From the NCBI GenBank assembly GCA_036924085.1, contig JAVGWX010000019.1, forward strand, positions 13,133,196 through 13,197,195: a stretch of 64,000 bases of DNA. Reading direction: 5' to 3'. A program made the position numbers and the translations under genes. The stretch's first letter is position 1. Every line of letters begins with the position of its first letter. This stretch comes from Ariolimax columbianus. Its lineage: Eukaryota > Mollusca > Gastropoda > Stylommatophora > Arionidae. The notes below the pieces were generated by a model. That model ran no database searches and had not been told where the DNA came from. It saw only the letters and a program-made list of their open reading frames with translations. Below are positions 32,695 through 44,162 of this stretch, in pieces.

Positions 32695-32902
32695 ACTGCG
32701 CTACTTTTTATTCTCACTATCTGGTATCAGTGCCGCTGGACCCCAGTGGCAAGTCAAGGTCAAGACGAGTAGGGTGCGACTACGAGAAGCAGGGGACTCC
32801 ACATCAAGCACTTGTGAAAAAGACTGCGGAGTTCGGAGTCGAATCCATACCAACTGATAACGAGGTCGACGGCTTAACCATTTCGCCACGGAATCCCCTT
32901 TA
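32695..32902 (-). mobile_element. tRNA-derived SINE, family 1
   Basis: Minus strand starts TCCGTGGCGAAATGGTTAAG (tRNA-like start and A box) and has GGTATGGATTCGACTCCGAA, a good B box (GATTCGACTCC). The tail ends with AAAAAGTAGCGC. Related to 26685-26880. Confidence 0.7.
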
Positions 32903-32907
32903 CATGT

Positions 32908-32983
<76 letters not shown>

Positions 32984-33041
32984 AAACATATAAACATACT
33001 TATGCATATTATGCTTATACACTTACGCACACACACACACT

Positions 33042-33080
<39 letters not shown>
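32908..33080. repeat. TA and CA microsatellites
   Basis: TA tract (about 32908-32978), then CA-rich and TA tracts to about 33080. Confidence 0.95.
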
Positions 33081-33084
<4 letters not shown>

Positions 33085-33086
<2 letters not shown>

Positions 33087-33584
33087 TGTGAGTGCGTATA
33101 TATTCGTGTGTGTGCGCGTGCATATGCTATCCTTTGATTGTGAAATTATATAAGACTATTTTATCAGCGCTTTTACGAGAATTGATATTTTTTCTAACAA
33201 TTTCTTTTTAATTGTGTGCATAAACTGTAATAGTAACTATCGCAGGTAATTTTCACTTTGCGTATCAACATATGAACAAGGTAGACACATTATGAAAATG
33301 ATTCTCATGATGTTTTCCGTGTCTATATTCAACTTTGAAGTCATCATATATTTTTGATGTCTATTAAATGATTCCGTAAACTGTATAGTATACTAAATTT
33401 AAATCTAACACATTCGATGATGTGTTTTTATTTGCTTCCTGTTTTCAACGTAGTTATATCAATACATGACGTATATCGATCGTGGAAATTCAATATTGTA
33501 TTAGTACTAATATCTGTCCACTGAGTGCAATCAAACGAACTGGTACAACACATACTGCATCTTCTATTAAATTAACTTAACGTC
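33085..33584. other. No gene recognised
   Basis: AT-rich, unassigned. Confidence 0.4.
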
Positions 33585-34860
33585 TTTATACTGGTTTAGA
33601 ATACTCTGCAGAGTCTGTATACAACCAGTTTCACGTACATTGCCTTGCTCTAAAAGCTTTGTGCACCCACTTTATCCTTAAATGCATTAACTGTCCCTGC
33701 CTCCACTACCTCCCGTAAAAATGCATTCCAAGCACTCACGACTCTCAAATATTTCCTACTATTTAATCTGAAACTCTCTTGAATTAATTTGTAGCTATGA
33801 CTTATTGTTGTTGTGGGTTGTTGTAATTTTTTTAAAAACTTGTTACAGTCTAATGTATCCGTTCCTCTGATCATCTCATACACCTGCATTAAGTCACTTT
33901 GAAGTATTCTCTTTTCTAGATACTGAAGGCCGGTTTTTCGTTCCTCATTACTGTAATTCTGGAATCCCACTATCAGCTATGTCGCTCTTTTTATTTTCTT
34001 TCCAGCATGTCTATGATAAGGACGCCAAAAATGTACACAGTAGTCCAATCTAAGTCTAAATAAAGATTTATACAGTTTGACTATCACTTCCTTGCTCCTA
34101 TGTCTAATATTTCTTTTTAATCATACCTAAAATTGCATTTGCCGTTTTCACTGCTACCTTAACTTGCTCACTCACCTTACCTGTATGATCTATTATAACC
34201 CCTAGGTCCCTTTCCTTATCTTTCGTTCTAATATTGTGATCTCCAATTCTGTAATTGTGTTCCATTATGGATCTTCTCATGTGCATTACTGTACATGTAT
34301 CTACATTAATCTTCATTTGCCAGCTTACAGACCATTCTCGAATTGTATCTAAATCCGACCTACATATATCCACTTCTGCTTTAGATAAGACACTACTGCA
34401 TAGTTTTGTATTACAAGCAAATTTTGCAATATTGAATACTGTATCAATATTCAAATCGTTTATATCTATCAAGAACCAAATTGGTCTCAACACCGAGCCC
34501 TGTGGCACTTCACTTTTCAATTCACACCACTCAGAGTACTCCTTATTTATGACCACCCTCTGCCTTCTTTCCGTTAACCAATTTTCAATCAAATTGGGAA
34601 TTTCCCCACCTATTCCATGTGCTTCTAACTTTATAAATAATCTTTGATGAGTTACTCTATTAAAAGCCTTTGCAAAATCTAGATAAATAACGTCCACTGG
34701 CTCCCCTTTTATCAATCATTTTAGTAATTCCCTCCATGAATTCTAATATATTTGTTAAGCACGATCTCCCTCTAGTAAACCCGTGCTGATTTCTGATTAG
34801 ATTAAATTTGTCTAAAAATCCAATACAATGTTTTATTTTTATTATTTTTCTTTAATTCGA
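33585..34860 (-). mobile_element. CR1-like LINE, RT to 3' end
   Basis: Minus strand frame 34104-34715 carries VDVIYLDFAKAFNRVTHQRL (motif A), VPQGSVLRPIWFLIDINDL (motif B) and the thumb with LGVIIDHTGK. The frame 33650-33970 carries QNYSNEERKTGLQYLEKRI and VVSAWNAFLREVVEAGTVNA. The catalytic FADD is changed to FACN, so the RT is dead even where the frame is open. Upstream (34716-34830) a HGFTRGRSC-type segment is readable. It ends at the family 3' motif near 33585. Confidence 0.8.
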
Positions 34861-34865
34861 ATTAC

Positions 34866-34899
<34 letters not shown>

Positions 34900-35399
34900 C
34901 ATATCAATTTTGGTACCTTGTCTTAGAAGAAAAGAATGCATGGTCTGTCCCCACCATGTTCAGCCATGATGTCGTAAGCTCCAAAGAAACTTTAATGCCA
35001 ACTTAAATTAGTGCGCTTATTATAATTTATTTCATTACGTTGTTTATCTGGTATTTAAACAGCCATCCTTAGACGATATTTATATTTGCCTTAATTTAGT
35101 TAATATTTATTAGTATAAACGATTATTGTTGTTATACATGATGCATTGCGGGTCATTTGTCTACGGGAAAACGTTCAGGAGTAAACCCCGATGACAAATC
35201 TGCATCCCCCGCGACCTTCAGTTATGTTGACTACGTCTGCCACTGGATTAATAAGATAACATAGGATGAGGGAGTGGGTCTGACACAGCCCATATCTTTC
35301 TCACGTTAATCTATTTCATTTCAAGTTATAGTATCAGACTAAAATCTACGACAAAGTTCAGGTTTTTATCCTCATTTCATTAAAAGTAGGCACACTGTT
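34861..35399. other. ATT microsatellite, then no gene recognised
   Basis: An ATT repeat at about 34867-34900, then unassigned sequence. Confidence 0.5.
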
Positions 35400-36059
35400 A
35401 GAAATTGACAGGACTTACAAGTTGGAACGAAGGATAACACTCATAGTCAGAGAGCTAGCCCTCAACCTTGGTGGACATGATCTCCGATATTGAGACAAGA
35501 TTAACCGACCAAGGTCAGCTTCCAGAGGATGGAGGCTGCTAACATTTTTCTGGAGTGGTCGTGGCAGCACAGCACGATACGTGTCTGCTGTAGGATTGGC
35601 TGTCAGATCCTTACTAATCAAATAGAATAATGTGCTTACCAAGAGAATCAGATGCGAATGTCTCTTCGGCTCTAATTGGTTCTAGGACGATGAACTAAGT
35701 GCTCACAATAGCCAACCCAGGGAAGACAAAGACTTTCTACATAAATCAGCACACTCTCATTCTGTCCCTCTCCCAGTATAACTCGTTCATTATCCTTAGA
35801 GGTGCCAATGCATGAGTCGGCTCTGACCAACATTATTGGGGTGAGGGGTGGAGGAGTTTGTTAGCACTATGGGCACACACGCAGGAAAGTGCATCAGTAA
35901 CCACCAACAATTGATGAGTATTTGATAGCTTCTCCAACATTAACGCCATGTTTCTTCTTCCCAGCTGAAAAAAAGATTGTGTTAGAATCCTCGATTTAAG
36001 CAAAGACATCTCATCGACTATGTAGTCATTCGACGGACTTAAAGATATGACTAAGGTTG

Positions 36060-36290
36060 CCTGTAACTAAGGGTGTAGGTGACTAATGGTGCCTGTGACT
36101 AAGGGTGCATGTGACTAAGGGTGAGTGTGGCTAAGGGTGCATGTGGCTAAGGGTGCATGTGACTAAGGGTGCCTGTGACTAAAGCTGCGTGTGACTAAAG
36201 GTGACTGTGATTAAGGGTGCCTGTGACTAAGGGTGCATGTGACTAACGGTGCCTGTAACTAAGGGTGCGTGTGACTAAGGACATGTGTGA
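36060..36290. repeat. About 16-bp minisatellite in the LINE linker
   Basis: Roughly 14 units like GACTAAGGGTGCATGT. The first unit overlaps the LINE endonuclease end (GATATGACTAAGGTTGCC), suggesting that it grew from there. Confidence 0.9.
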
Positions 36291-36369
36291 CGTAGAGTCC
36301 TGGATAGACCACATCATCATAAAGTTCAAGTTCAACATTCAAGTGGATGGAGGAAAACTAACGTCTGGC

Positions 36370-36790
36370 CAGGCACAACCTACTGATCAGATAAGTTAGT
36401 CAGGGCCAGAAACAACATACTGAGCAGACACGTTAATCATGGCCAGGCACAACATACTGATCAGACAAATTAGTCAGGCCAGGCACAACATACTGAGCAG
36501 ACATCTTCGTCATGGTCAGGCACAACATACTTGTCAGACATGTTAGTTAGGGGTCAGGCACAACATACTGATGAGACATGTTAGTCAGGGTCATGCACAA
36601 CATACTGATCAAACATGTTAGTCAGGGTCAGGCACAACATACTGATCAGACATGTTAGTCAGAGCCAGGCACAATATACTGATCAGACATGTTAGTCACG
36701 GTCAGGCGCAACATTCTGGTCAGACATGTTAGTCAGGGTCAGGCACAACATACAGATCAGACATGTTAGTCAGGGTCAGGAAAATGATCC
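36370..36790. repeat. About 37-bp minisatellite, about 11 units
   Basis: Units carry GTCAGGCACAACATACTGAT and CAGACATGTTAGTCAGG with substitutions. Lies in the same LINE linker as the 16-bp array. Confidence 0.9.
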
Positions 36791-38627
36791 CTGTAGTAGT
36801 GAGCGACACGCAGATGAAGCTACGCAAAGCATAACCGCTTGGAGGACCACGGTTCACCTTTATCGGCACGCTCTTGATGTTAGAAAAGCTACTTCAACCC
36901 ACTACGTAACGTCCTTTTCAGGGCGCACAAAAGAGCAAACGTACTCATTGTAGGCACTTTGATGTGTTCAACATCTCAAGCGCACGAAGCGCGACCAAGA
37001 TAATACATTTGGCGAAGACCTGAACTGCCGCCTGATGGTTGATCAGCTTCCATTGAGAACTGCCGAGGGTGCTGGAGCTTTTATGAGCAGCAATATCTAC
37101 TTCTCTGCAACGAAATGTTTGAGACACATGACTCTTTTGAAAAAGACTTGTTATATAGACATGATGCAGCTGTCAAGTTCCCACATGTTCTAAAGTGACC
37201 ATTTCTGGACTGTATTCCAGAACAAGTGTGTTGTAGCGGAACGTAGGTCAAAGCACACGCCTAATGCCTGACTCAATAACCAGGCAGTGGAGATACAGGG
37301 GTATTCTGATCCTACCACTTGATGTGTTTTAACGGTGTCCTGAGTGTGGTCTTCTACTCATATCATGTCTTTAGTGCTGATGGTAAAACGTTATTGACAG
37401 ACATGGTTCATATTTTGGAGCCCTGAGCGATTCAGTTGTACTCCGCCCTCAACTGTCCATCAATCATCAACGACAAGCTTCAGCTCGTATGGCTCAAGCT
37501 GCTTTTAACAATGTGTTTGACCTCAGCTAGAGAGGATGAAGTCAGAGACGCTATCAGTTGTAGGTCCAGGAGGAAAGGTTCCCTGCTAGATTCCCCCCCT
37601 GCTGAGATTTATCAAACATTTTCCCGGTACTGACTACATTTCTTCAGTGTATGTTCTACAGGAGATCAAAGAGTCACTACTGTAAACATCTACAAATAAT
37701 GACAATGTGACAATCACAGGGACATCTCATTGCTGTCCATCGTGAACAAAATTATGGCCCGAGATGTGCTTAACCTCCTAACTGGTCACCAACGGATCTA
37801 CTCTTTAGAGAGTCTGTGGAGATTTATGATCGGGACGTGGGACGGACGACACGATGCATGTATCCCGTCATCTCCTCGAGAAATGGAAAGACCAGCATTG
37901 TGACCTGTACACAGTTGTTCTTAGATCAGTCTAAGGTCTTTAGCATCGTCAGCAGGGAATGACTGGCAAATCATGGCAATATTTGGCTGTCCCTGCACAT
38001 GTATAATGGAATTATGTCTTGAGTACTGCACAAACAACAATTGCCTGTAGCTTGTCCAGCCTCCAACGATATAAAACAGGGTTGTCTGCTGGCAGCGACA
38101 CTCTTTAGTATGGTCTTTGCAGCAATGATCTTTGGTGGCGCTGTTACTGACATGGATATCAGAAGCAAAATCAGTTGTTTAATCTGAGATTACTGAAGTT
38201 TTACTTCAAGGAGAGTGAGTCCACAATCTTGGACTTCCTGTTCGATGACGAATAACCGCTTATCAGCTGTGTGGAATAATTTAAGCAGTCTACCATAGCA
38301 AGTGGTTTTCAGCATGATGCAGTAACTTTGGTCTCGGGATCAATATTATAAAATCGTAGGTACCCTTCTAGCCTTCTCTACCATAAGCAAAATAAACATT
38401 ACCGAACTTGGCGTATGTTTCCATGTAGTCCACAATTTCGCCTATCTAGACAGTACTTTAAATAATATCGAATCTGAGGACAACACTAGAATTGCAAAGA
38501 CGAGTCCTGGGAGGCAACAATCAAACAGCTGGAACCTAGAAGCATCAGTGTTGTTGTAATGCTAAATGTATATCGTGGTGCAGTGTTACCCAGTCTGCTG
38601 CATGCTGTTAAACATAGACAGTGCATC

Positions 38628-38641
38628 GAATTGTAGAATAT
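38628..38641. repeat. Target-site duplication, left copy
   Basis: GAATTGTAGAATAT, identical to 44163-44176. Between them lies the whole rRNA-headed LINE. The host LINE sequence reads through when one copy is ignored. Confidence 0.9.
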
Positions 38642-38784
38642 TTGACTCAACACGGCCAACACTGAAATGAGTGACATGCCGAGACCACTCTTCTGGGGTC
38701 TAATATGGAACTGGTGCTGGACTTAGACCCCCAGAATTCTGGGGTTATGCCCCTGTGGCTCGGTTCTGTCTGCATCCAGTGTGT

Positions 38785-39030
38785 GATAAAGGAATTGACG
38801 GAAGAGCACTATCAGGAGTGGAGCCTGAGACCTAAGTTAACTTACCACGCCAACACTGCGGAATGACTATCAAAAAGTACACCTTCGCGGGGTCTAATAG
38901 AGAACATGTGCTGGAATTAGACCCTCGACAATTTTGGGGCTACCCCCTAAGAAACTTGATTGTCTCGCTAAGGGAATTGACGGAAGGGCACCACCAGGTG
39001 TGGAATCTGCGGCTAAATTTGACTGAACAC
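38785..39030 (+). pseudogene. Two 18S-derived modules in the element leader
   Basis: AAAGGAATTGACGGAAGAGC starts at about 38789 and GGGAATTGACGGAAGGGCAC at about 38971, each followed by the TGCGGCTTAATTTGACT-like 18S stretch. Each switches to 28S-like sequence (GGGTCTAATAG..GAAC) within about 70-110 bp; the spacing is about 181 bp. Confidence 0.75.
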
Positions 39031-39232
39031 GCCTATACTGTAGAACAACTGACAAATCGAGAGCACTGCCGCTTGGGTCTAATAATGAACGTACGCTGGT
39101 ATTAGACTCACGGATGACAAGTCAGCTCTCAAACACTCAAATGAAAGAACGCTACGAAAATCGTGTTTTAACTCTGCAGAAACCGCAGATTTCAAATACC
39201 TGGTCATTGACAAACAAAAGCCCTCAATAAGT

Positions 39233-39705
39233 TCGTCTGACCAAATAGTGAACGGGTGCTGGAAATAGATCATCTGAAGACAGGTCAGTTTTACCCTACA
39301 AATGACTGGGCGTTGCTACGGAAAACCAGCTCAAATCGAGAGGAGCCGCAGACACTTTGGTTCAGGCTGATAAGCCAAGGGCGCGAGGCTACCATGTGGG
39401 GGATTGCGACCGAACCCCCGTAAGCCGCAATCCCGCCCAAAATCTCAGCACCACTGCAATGGGGGGCTCCTACATGCTCGGGACCTGGGGCTTGCGCCCC
39501 AGCCCTATCAGGTAGAGCCACAGTAAGAGGTCCTTGCCGCCCGCAAGTCAAAGCGGGCGGACAACTGCTTGATACTCACCCTATACGGCGATGGGGTGCG
39601 AAAAAACACCAACCAAAGACTTAGTACCTGGTCGGGGTGTCGAAAACAGTAGAGCAGCCACCTCACTGTGAACTGTCAAGACTCAACCACCGACCATGAG
39701 AGTTG
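39233..39705 (+). pseudogene. 28S rRNA 3'-end-derived block in the element leader
   Basis: Shows GAACGGGTGCTGGAAATAGA, CAGGTCAGTTTTACCCTACA, a sarcin-ricin-like CGAGAGGAGCCGCAGACACT, GCGCGAGGCTACCATGTGGG, GTAAGCCGCAATCCCGCC and the 28S terminus-like GGTCGGGGTGTCG with CTCAACCACCGACCATGAG. Reads in the same sense as the LINE. Confidence 0.75.
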
Positions 39706-40224
39706 TCCGCACACCAGGCGAACAACATCTCGGTGACATTACCAGGCTTGTCCTCTGGCTGAATGCACTCCGGCTACGATATCTACCTCTGTACGTTATC
39801 AGCCATATAACTATCATACTGGACGCAGAAGAGATGCAGACCAGCGGACATTGCACACCTGCCCCACTGTGTCAACACCCCAGGTGGCGGGGAATGCTAG
39901 GCGTACCATCCCTGCATAGAAGCCAAGAAAATAAAGGGAAAAAGAGATACCCCACTCAAATGCAAATGCTACGTTTCTGGCAGGACGTGACGATCCTGGG
40001 ATACAGACACACTGGACTGCCTCTCTTCCGGGTAAACCAGTCCATCTCATATATCATATCATCATTGCACCCTATAGACACGAGTAGTGAAGACTCGATA
40101 GTCTGGTAAGACAACTTCCATAGGAGAGAAAACTCTGATCGTAAACAACTGCTGCCTTGCAGATAGGCTGGGGACAGCCAAAGGCTAAGGAGGGCATCCC
40201 TACAGAAACGCCTGTTGAAATCGG

Positions 40225-43200
40225 ATGCACGGGGCCGCAAGCCTAACAAAACAGTGCAACGTAAATCACAGTATGATGGCAGTACAACCTATTCGAAAAA
40301 CGTATGGCGCTCATCCTGAGGAGACCCGCCAGGCAGCGATAGCGCCGGGCCTCACGCCTCGAAGGGGCCCACCCTTGACTACTGGTGGTCACCCACCCAT
40401 GTGTCGTGGAGTCAAGGCACATGGCTATGGGGTAACGACTATTGGCCAAAACTTCAAGACCCTCAGAATATTACAGTGGAATGCGGAGGGAGTCATTAAC
40501 AAAAAACTTTCCCTTACACACCACCTGCATGAAGGTAAGATTGACGTGGCATGTATCCAGGAAACGCACCTCAACAGTATCCATAAATTCTCAATCAGAG
40601 GATACCAGACCTTCCGTCTAGATAGAGAAGGCCACAAAGGAGGGGTCCTGATACTGACCAGAAACAGCATACCGAGTAGCGCGGTACCTGTCAATCACAC
40701 CGGACAAGCAGAAATTGTAGGAGTTGACATAATGGCTCAAGAGACGAAGCTCCGCATTTTCAATCTGTACGGACCACCAAACAGAGACCTATCGCTCTCG
40801 AGTATGGAGGTCAGAGACTCCAACTGCATAGTAGTTGGAGATTTCAACAGCCACTCGGAGAGATGGGGCTACTCTGACACAGACAGCAGAGGTGACGAAG
40901 TGGAAGATTGGGAGATAGATGCAAATCTCTCCCTAATCAATAGGCCGGAGGATAGCCCTAGCTTCTATTCAAGAACATGGCATACCACCTCGACTCCAGA
41001 TCTGGCCTTCTCCACACAGGACATACACTATAAAATAGACCGCCAGGTGCTAAACCAACTGGCAGGTAGCGACCACAGGCCGATCAGGCTAACCATTGAC
41101 ATGGAAGTAGGCCCACAGGAAACAAAACCGCTCCCACGTTGGAATTACAAACGAGCCGACTGGGACAGATTTGCAATCCTGACAGATGGGCTGTGTGAAA
41201 CCATCAACACACGAAACACCAAAATGAAGCCCATGGTAGAGAGCCTAAGCAAGGCAATAATGCAAGCCGCCACTGAAACCATCCCAAGAGGAGCTAGGAA
41301 AAACTATAAGCCCTACTGGAATGATGAGTTACAGAAAGTGGAAGATGCAGTAACAAATGCTAGGAACGTGGCAGAACGTGAAAAATCCATGGAGGCGAAC
41401 ATCGCCCTCAAAGCCGCCACGGCGAAGTACAAACACACTCTCAAGCAAACAGCAAGAGAAAGTTGGAAAAACAAAACGGAAAGTTTAAACCTGGACAAAG
41501 AAGGGAACAAGCTATGGAAGCTAGTCAGAGCCATGAGCGACGAAACCCCGTCAAATAAACAAATTACTATCAAGCAGGGCGAGAACTTGATCACAGGTAA
41601 GAAAGCCGCAAACGCCTTTGTCGATCACTATGCCAGAGCAAACCACATCGAGGTCCCTGCAGATAAGCATACAGACATTAGCGAAGAGCTAAAGCGACAC
41701 GAAAACATAAATACGGCTCCTGAAGAGCACATGATGGCCAAACTAACCATGCGTGAAATGGAAGAGGCTATGCGAACACTAAAGAAAAGGAAATCTCCCG
41801 GAAAAGACGGGATAACAAACGAAATGCTGATGGGGCTGGGCCAAACAGCGAAGAAAAAACTACTATCAGTCCTGAACCAAAGCTGGAAAAGGGGTATTGT
41901 ACCCCAGGCATGGAAGGATGCAATACTGGTACCAGTACCAAAAACAGGAAAAGATAAAACAGATCCGAATGGATACAGGCCCATAAGCCTACTGAGCTGT
42001 GTCGGCAAGCTGATGGAACGGATGATAAACACCAGACTGATGTGGCATCTGGAAGAAAAACGAATTCTAATCCCACAGCAAGCCGGCTTTAGACAGCACA
42101 GATCCACTGAGGACCAGGTCATCCTCATAGCCCAGGAGATAGAAGATGCCTACCAGGCACAGAAGCACACAGTAGCTGTCTGGGTGGATCTGGAAAAGGC
42201 ATTTGACAAAGTCTGGAAGGACGGACTTAGAGTCAAGCTGAGAAGAAGTGATGTCTGTGGGAAGATGTACAAGTGGATCAACCACTACCTCAAACAAAGA
42301 ACGGCCAGAGTCCAAGTACAAGGGCAGATGAGAAAAAAGGTGACACTCGAGCAGGGAGTACCCCAAGGGGGAGTACTGTCACCCACACTCTTTCTGGTAT
42401 ATATAAACGATATTACAGAGAATATACCAAGAAGAGTCCATAGCTCAATGTTTGCAGACGATCTGGCTATGTGGACCTCTGAAAAGAATCTCACCATAGC
42501 AAGAAACCGGATGCAAACGGCCCTAACATCGCTGGAAGAGTGGGCGAACTCATGGCTGGTAAAAATAAACGAGGAGAAAACCACGTGCACAATATTCTCG
42601 CTCTCATTAAAACCCCAAAGTACCAAATTAAGCCTAAACGGCAAAATCCTGCAGCCAAACGACAACCCAACCTATCTGGGAGTCACATTTGATCGGCGCA
42701 TGACATGGAAAAGTCAGATTGAGAGAAACCGAATGAAAGCCAGAGAAAGAATGGCGATCATGAGGAAACTTGCTGGCACAAGCTGGGGAGCAGACGAAAG
42801 CATACTAAAGAAACTGTACACTGGAAGAGTGAGACCAGTTCTCGAGTATGGCATTGCGGCATGGACAACAGCAGCGAAGGCGAACTTCGATAAAGTTAAC
42901 AAACTTCAAAACCAAGCCATGAGAATCATAACAGGTGGCATGAAGTCAACGCCAATTGTAGAACTTGAAAAGATTACAAGACTGCAATCCATGACCGATA
43001 GAAGAGACTGCAGAGCCCAGCTGCAGTCAGAGAAACTCCGAAGACTGACGGACCATCCAATGTACCAGAGACTAAACAATCTGGGAAATGGGAAACTGAA
43101 GCGGAGAAACTTTGCAGAAATAGCCAAAGCAAAGATGCACGAAGATCCCACAAACGCACTAACAACACCAAAACCCATCACTACTGTACGAAAACCTACT

Positions 43201-44133
43201 TGGAGGCAGGATATATTTCCAGAGGTGGTAGAAAATATACCAGGTATTGCAAACAAAAACTGCCAGAGTGAGAAAGAAAGGAGAGACACTACCCTAAGCT
43301 TCATAACGAAAAGCTACCCAAGCATGGACTGGACCCATGCATACACCGACGGTTCTGTAACAAACACTACACAGAACGGAGGGGCAGGAGCATTCCTGAA
43401 CCTACCAAATGGCACAAATATAACACTGTCATTCGCTACTGGTAAGTACACAAGCAATTTCAGAGCAGAGGCAGAGGCACTGAGGGCGGCAGTGGAAGAA
43501 ATGGCAACACACAGTGAAAATGAGAGCCATATAGTCTTGCTGACAGATGCTCTCGAAGTAGTCACAGCGCTAAAAAGCCAGAAGAACACTGAGCTTAATG
43601 ACTTAAGAGCAGCACTCTGCAAACTGTGCCAGCAGTCCGCACCAAAAAGGGTGGTGATACAGTGGGTTCCGTCACACTGCAACATCCAAGGAAACGAGGA
43701 GGCCGATAGACTGGCAAAAGAAGGTGCAAGACTACCACAAACAGATACCAGTATGACGTACGAAGAGTCAAAACGGCTTATCAAAGCCAGGTACATGTCC
43801 AAATGGGAAACCGAACATACTGGTTACACCAAAAACGATGCCTATTACCAGTTGAACCGAAGAGAGCAGGTCGTTGTCTTCAGACTTCGCACTGGCCACA
43901 ACAGACTGAGGTACCACCTATTCAACAAACTGAAGATAGGGTGTACCGACGAATGCCCGTGCGGTACTGGTAAAATGACCACTGAACATCTGCTGCAGAA
44001 CTGCCCGACATACGAGGATCAGAGAGAGCAGATGTGGCCATTGCCAGTGGAACTGCAAGACAAGCTGTATGGTAGTGGCGAGAGTCTCAGGATGACCGCT
44101 GCTTTTTTCGAAAAAATAATGGTTACTGTCTGA
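40225..44133 (+). CDS. LINE polyprotein: endonuclease, reverse transcriptase, RNase H
   Basis: 1302 codons, uninterrupted. AP endonuclease at about residues 81-292 (QWNAEG 85-90, QETH 112-115, GDFNSH 205-210, TPDL 257-260, SDHRPI 282-287). RT at about 573-830 with NGYRPISLL, VDLEKAFD (Asp655), QGVPQGGVLSP and FADD (Asp745, Asp746). RNase H at about 1037-1170 with Asp1042 (TDGS), Glu1082/1084, Asp1108 (LTDAL) and Asp1161 (EEAD): all four catalytic acids are kept. A knuckle C1244-x-C1246-x8-H1255-x4-C1260 follows. The protein would nick target DNA, prime reverse transcription on it and remove the RNA. Start chosen as the first ATG; Met17/18 are alternatives, and residues 1-80 look low-constraint. 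It is the only full-length frame of the family in the window. Confidence 0.95.
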   Translation: MHGAASLTKQCNVNHSMMAVQPIRKTYGAHPEETRQAAIAPGLTPRRGPPLTTGGHPPMCRGVKAHGYGVTTIGQNFKTLRILQWNAEGVINKKLSLTHHLHEGKIDVACIQETHLNSIHKFSIRGYQTFRLDREGHKGGVLILTRNSIPSSAVPVNHTGQAEIVGVDIMAQETKLRIFNLYGPPNRDLSLSSMEVRDSNCIVVGDFNSHSERWGYSDTDSRGDEVEDWEIDANLSLINRPEDSPSFYSRTWHTTSTPDLAFSTQDIHYKIDRQVLNQLAGSDHRPIRLTIDMEVGPQETKPLPRWNYKRADWDRFAILTDGLCETINTRNTKMKPMVESLSKAIMQAATETIPRGARKNYKPYWNDELQKVEDAVTNARNVAEREKSMEANIALKAATAKYKHTLKQTARESWKNKTESLNLDKEGNKLWKLVRAMSDETPSNKQITIKQGENLITGKKAANAFVDHYARANHIEVPADKHTDISEELKRHENINTAPEEHMMAKLTMREMEEAMRTLKKRKSPGKDGITNEMLMGLGQTAKKKLLSVLNQSWKRGIVPQAWKDAILVPVPKTGKDKTDPNGYRPISLLSCVGKLMERMINTRLMWHLEEKRILIPQQAGFRQHRSTEDQVILIAQEIEDAYQAQKHTVAVWVDLEKAFDKVWKDGLRVKLRRSDVCGKMYKWINHYLKQRTARVQVQGQMRKKVTLEQGVPQGGVLSPTLFLVYINDITENIPRRVHSSMFADDLAMWTSEKNLTIARNRMQTALTSLEEWANSWLVKINEEKTTCTIFSLSLKPQSTKLSLNGKILQPNDNPTYLGVTFDRRMTWKSQIERNRMKARERMAIMRKLAGTSWGADESILKKLYTGRVRPVLEYGIAAWTTAAKANFDKVNKLQNQAMRIITGGMKSTPIVELEKITRLQSMTDRRDCRAQLQSEKLRRLTDHPMYQRLNNLGNGKLKRRNFAEIAKAKMHEDPTNALTTPKPITTVRKPTWRQDIFPEVVENIPGIANKNCQSEKERRDTTLSFITKSYPSMDWTHAYTDGSVTNTTQNGGAGAFLNLPNGTNITLSFATGKYTSNFRAEAEALRAAVEEMATHSENESHIVLLTDALEVVTALKSQKNTELNDLRAALCKLCQQSAPKRVVIQWVPSHCNIQGNEEADRLAKEGARLPQTDTSMTYEESKRLIKARYMSKWETEHTGYTKNDAYYQLNRREQVVVFRLRTGHNRLRYHLFNKLKIGCTDECPCGTGKMTTEHLLQNCPTYEDQREQMWPLPVELQDKLYGSGESLRMTAAFFEKIMVTV

Positions 44134-44162
44134 CTGTGTACGCAGAAGAAGAAGAAGAAGAA

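Larger units (their letters stand above)
38642..44162 (+). mobile_element. rRNA-headed LINE with intact ORF (main element)
   Basis: A 5521-bp insertion with a 14-bp TSD. Order: a truncated 18S-like start (TTGACTCAACACGG), two further 18S/28S-like modules, a 28S 3'-end block to about 39705, about 500 bp of leader, the 1302-codon ORF, 20 bp of 3' sequence (CTGTGTACGCAG) and a GAA tail. Domain order (AP endonuclease, RT, RNase H, CCHC-like knuckle) fits the I/Nimb/R1-like RNase H-bearing LINEs; the exact clade needs a tree. No ORF1 (gag-like) is present. An intact ORF and a near-perfect TSD suggest a recent insertion, possibly still active. Confidence 0.9.

Noticed and set aside
41313..43802. 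Long minus-strand frames opposite the LINE ORF
   Set aside because: Shadows of the 1302-codon coding frame; no motifs.
38642..44162. R2-type rDNA-specific retrotransposon
   Set aside because: The endonuclease is AP-type at the N-terminus, not the restriction-like type at the C-terminus; insertion is in another LINE, not in 28S.
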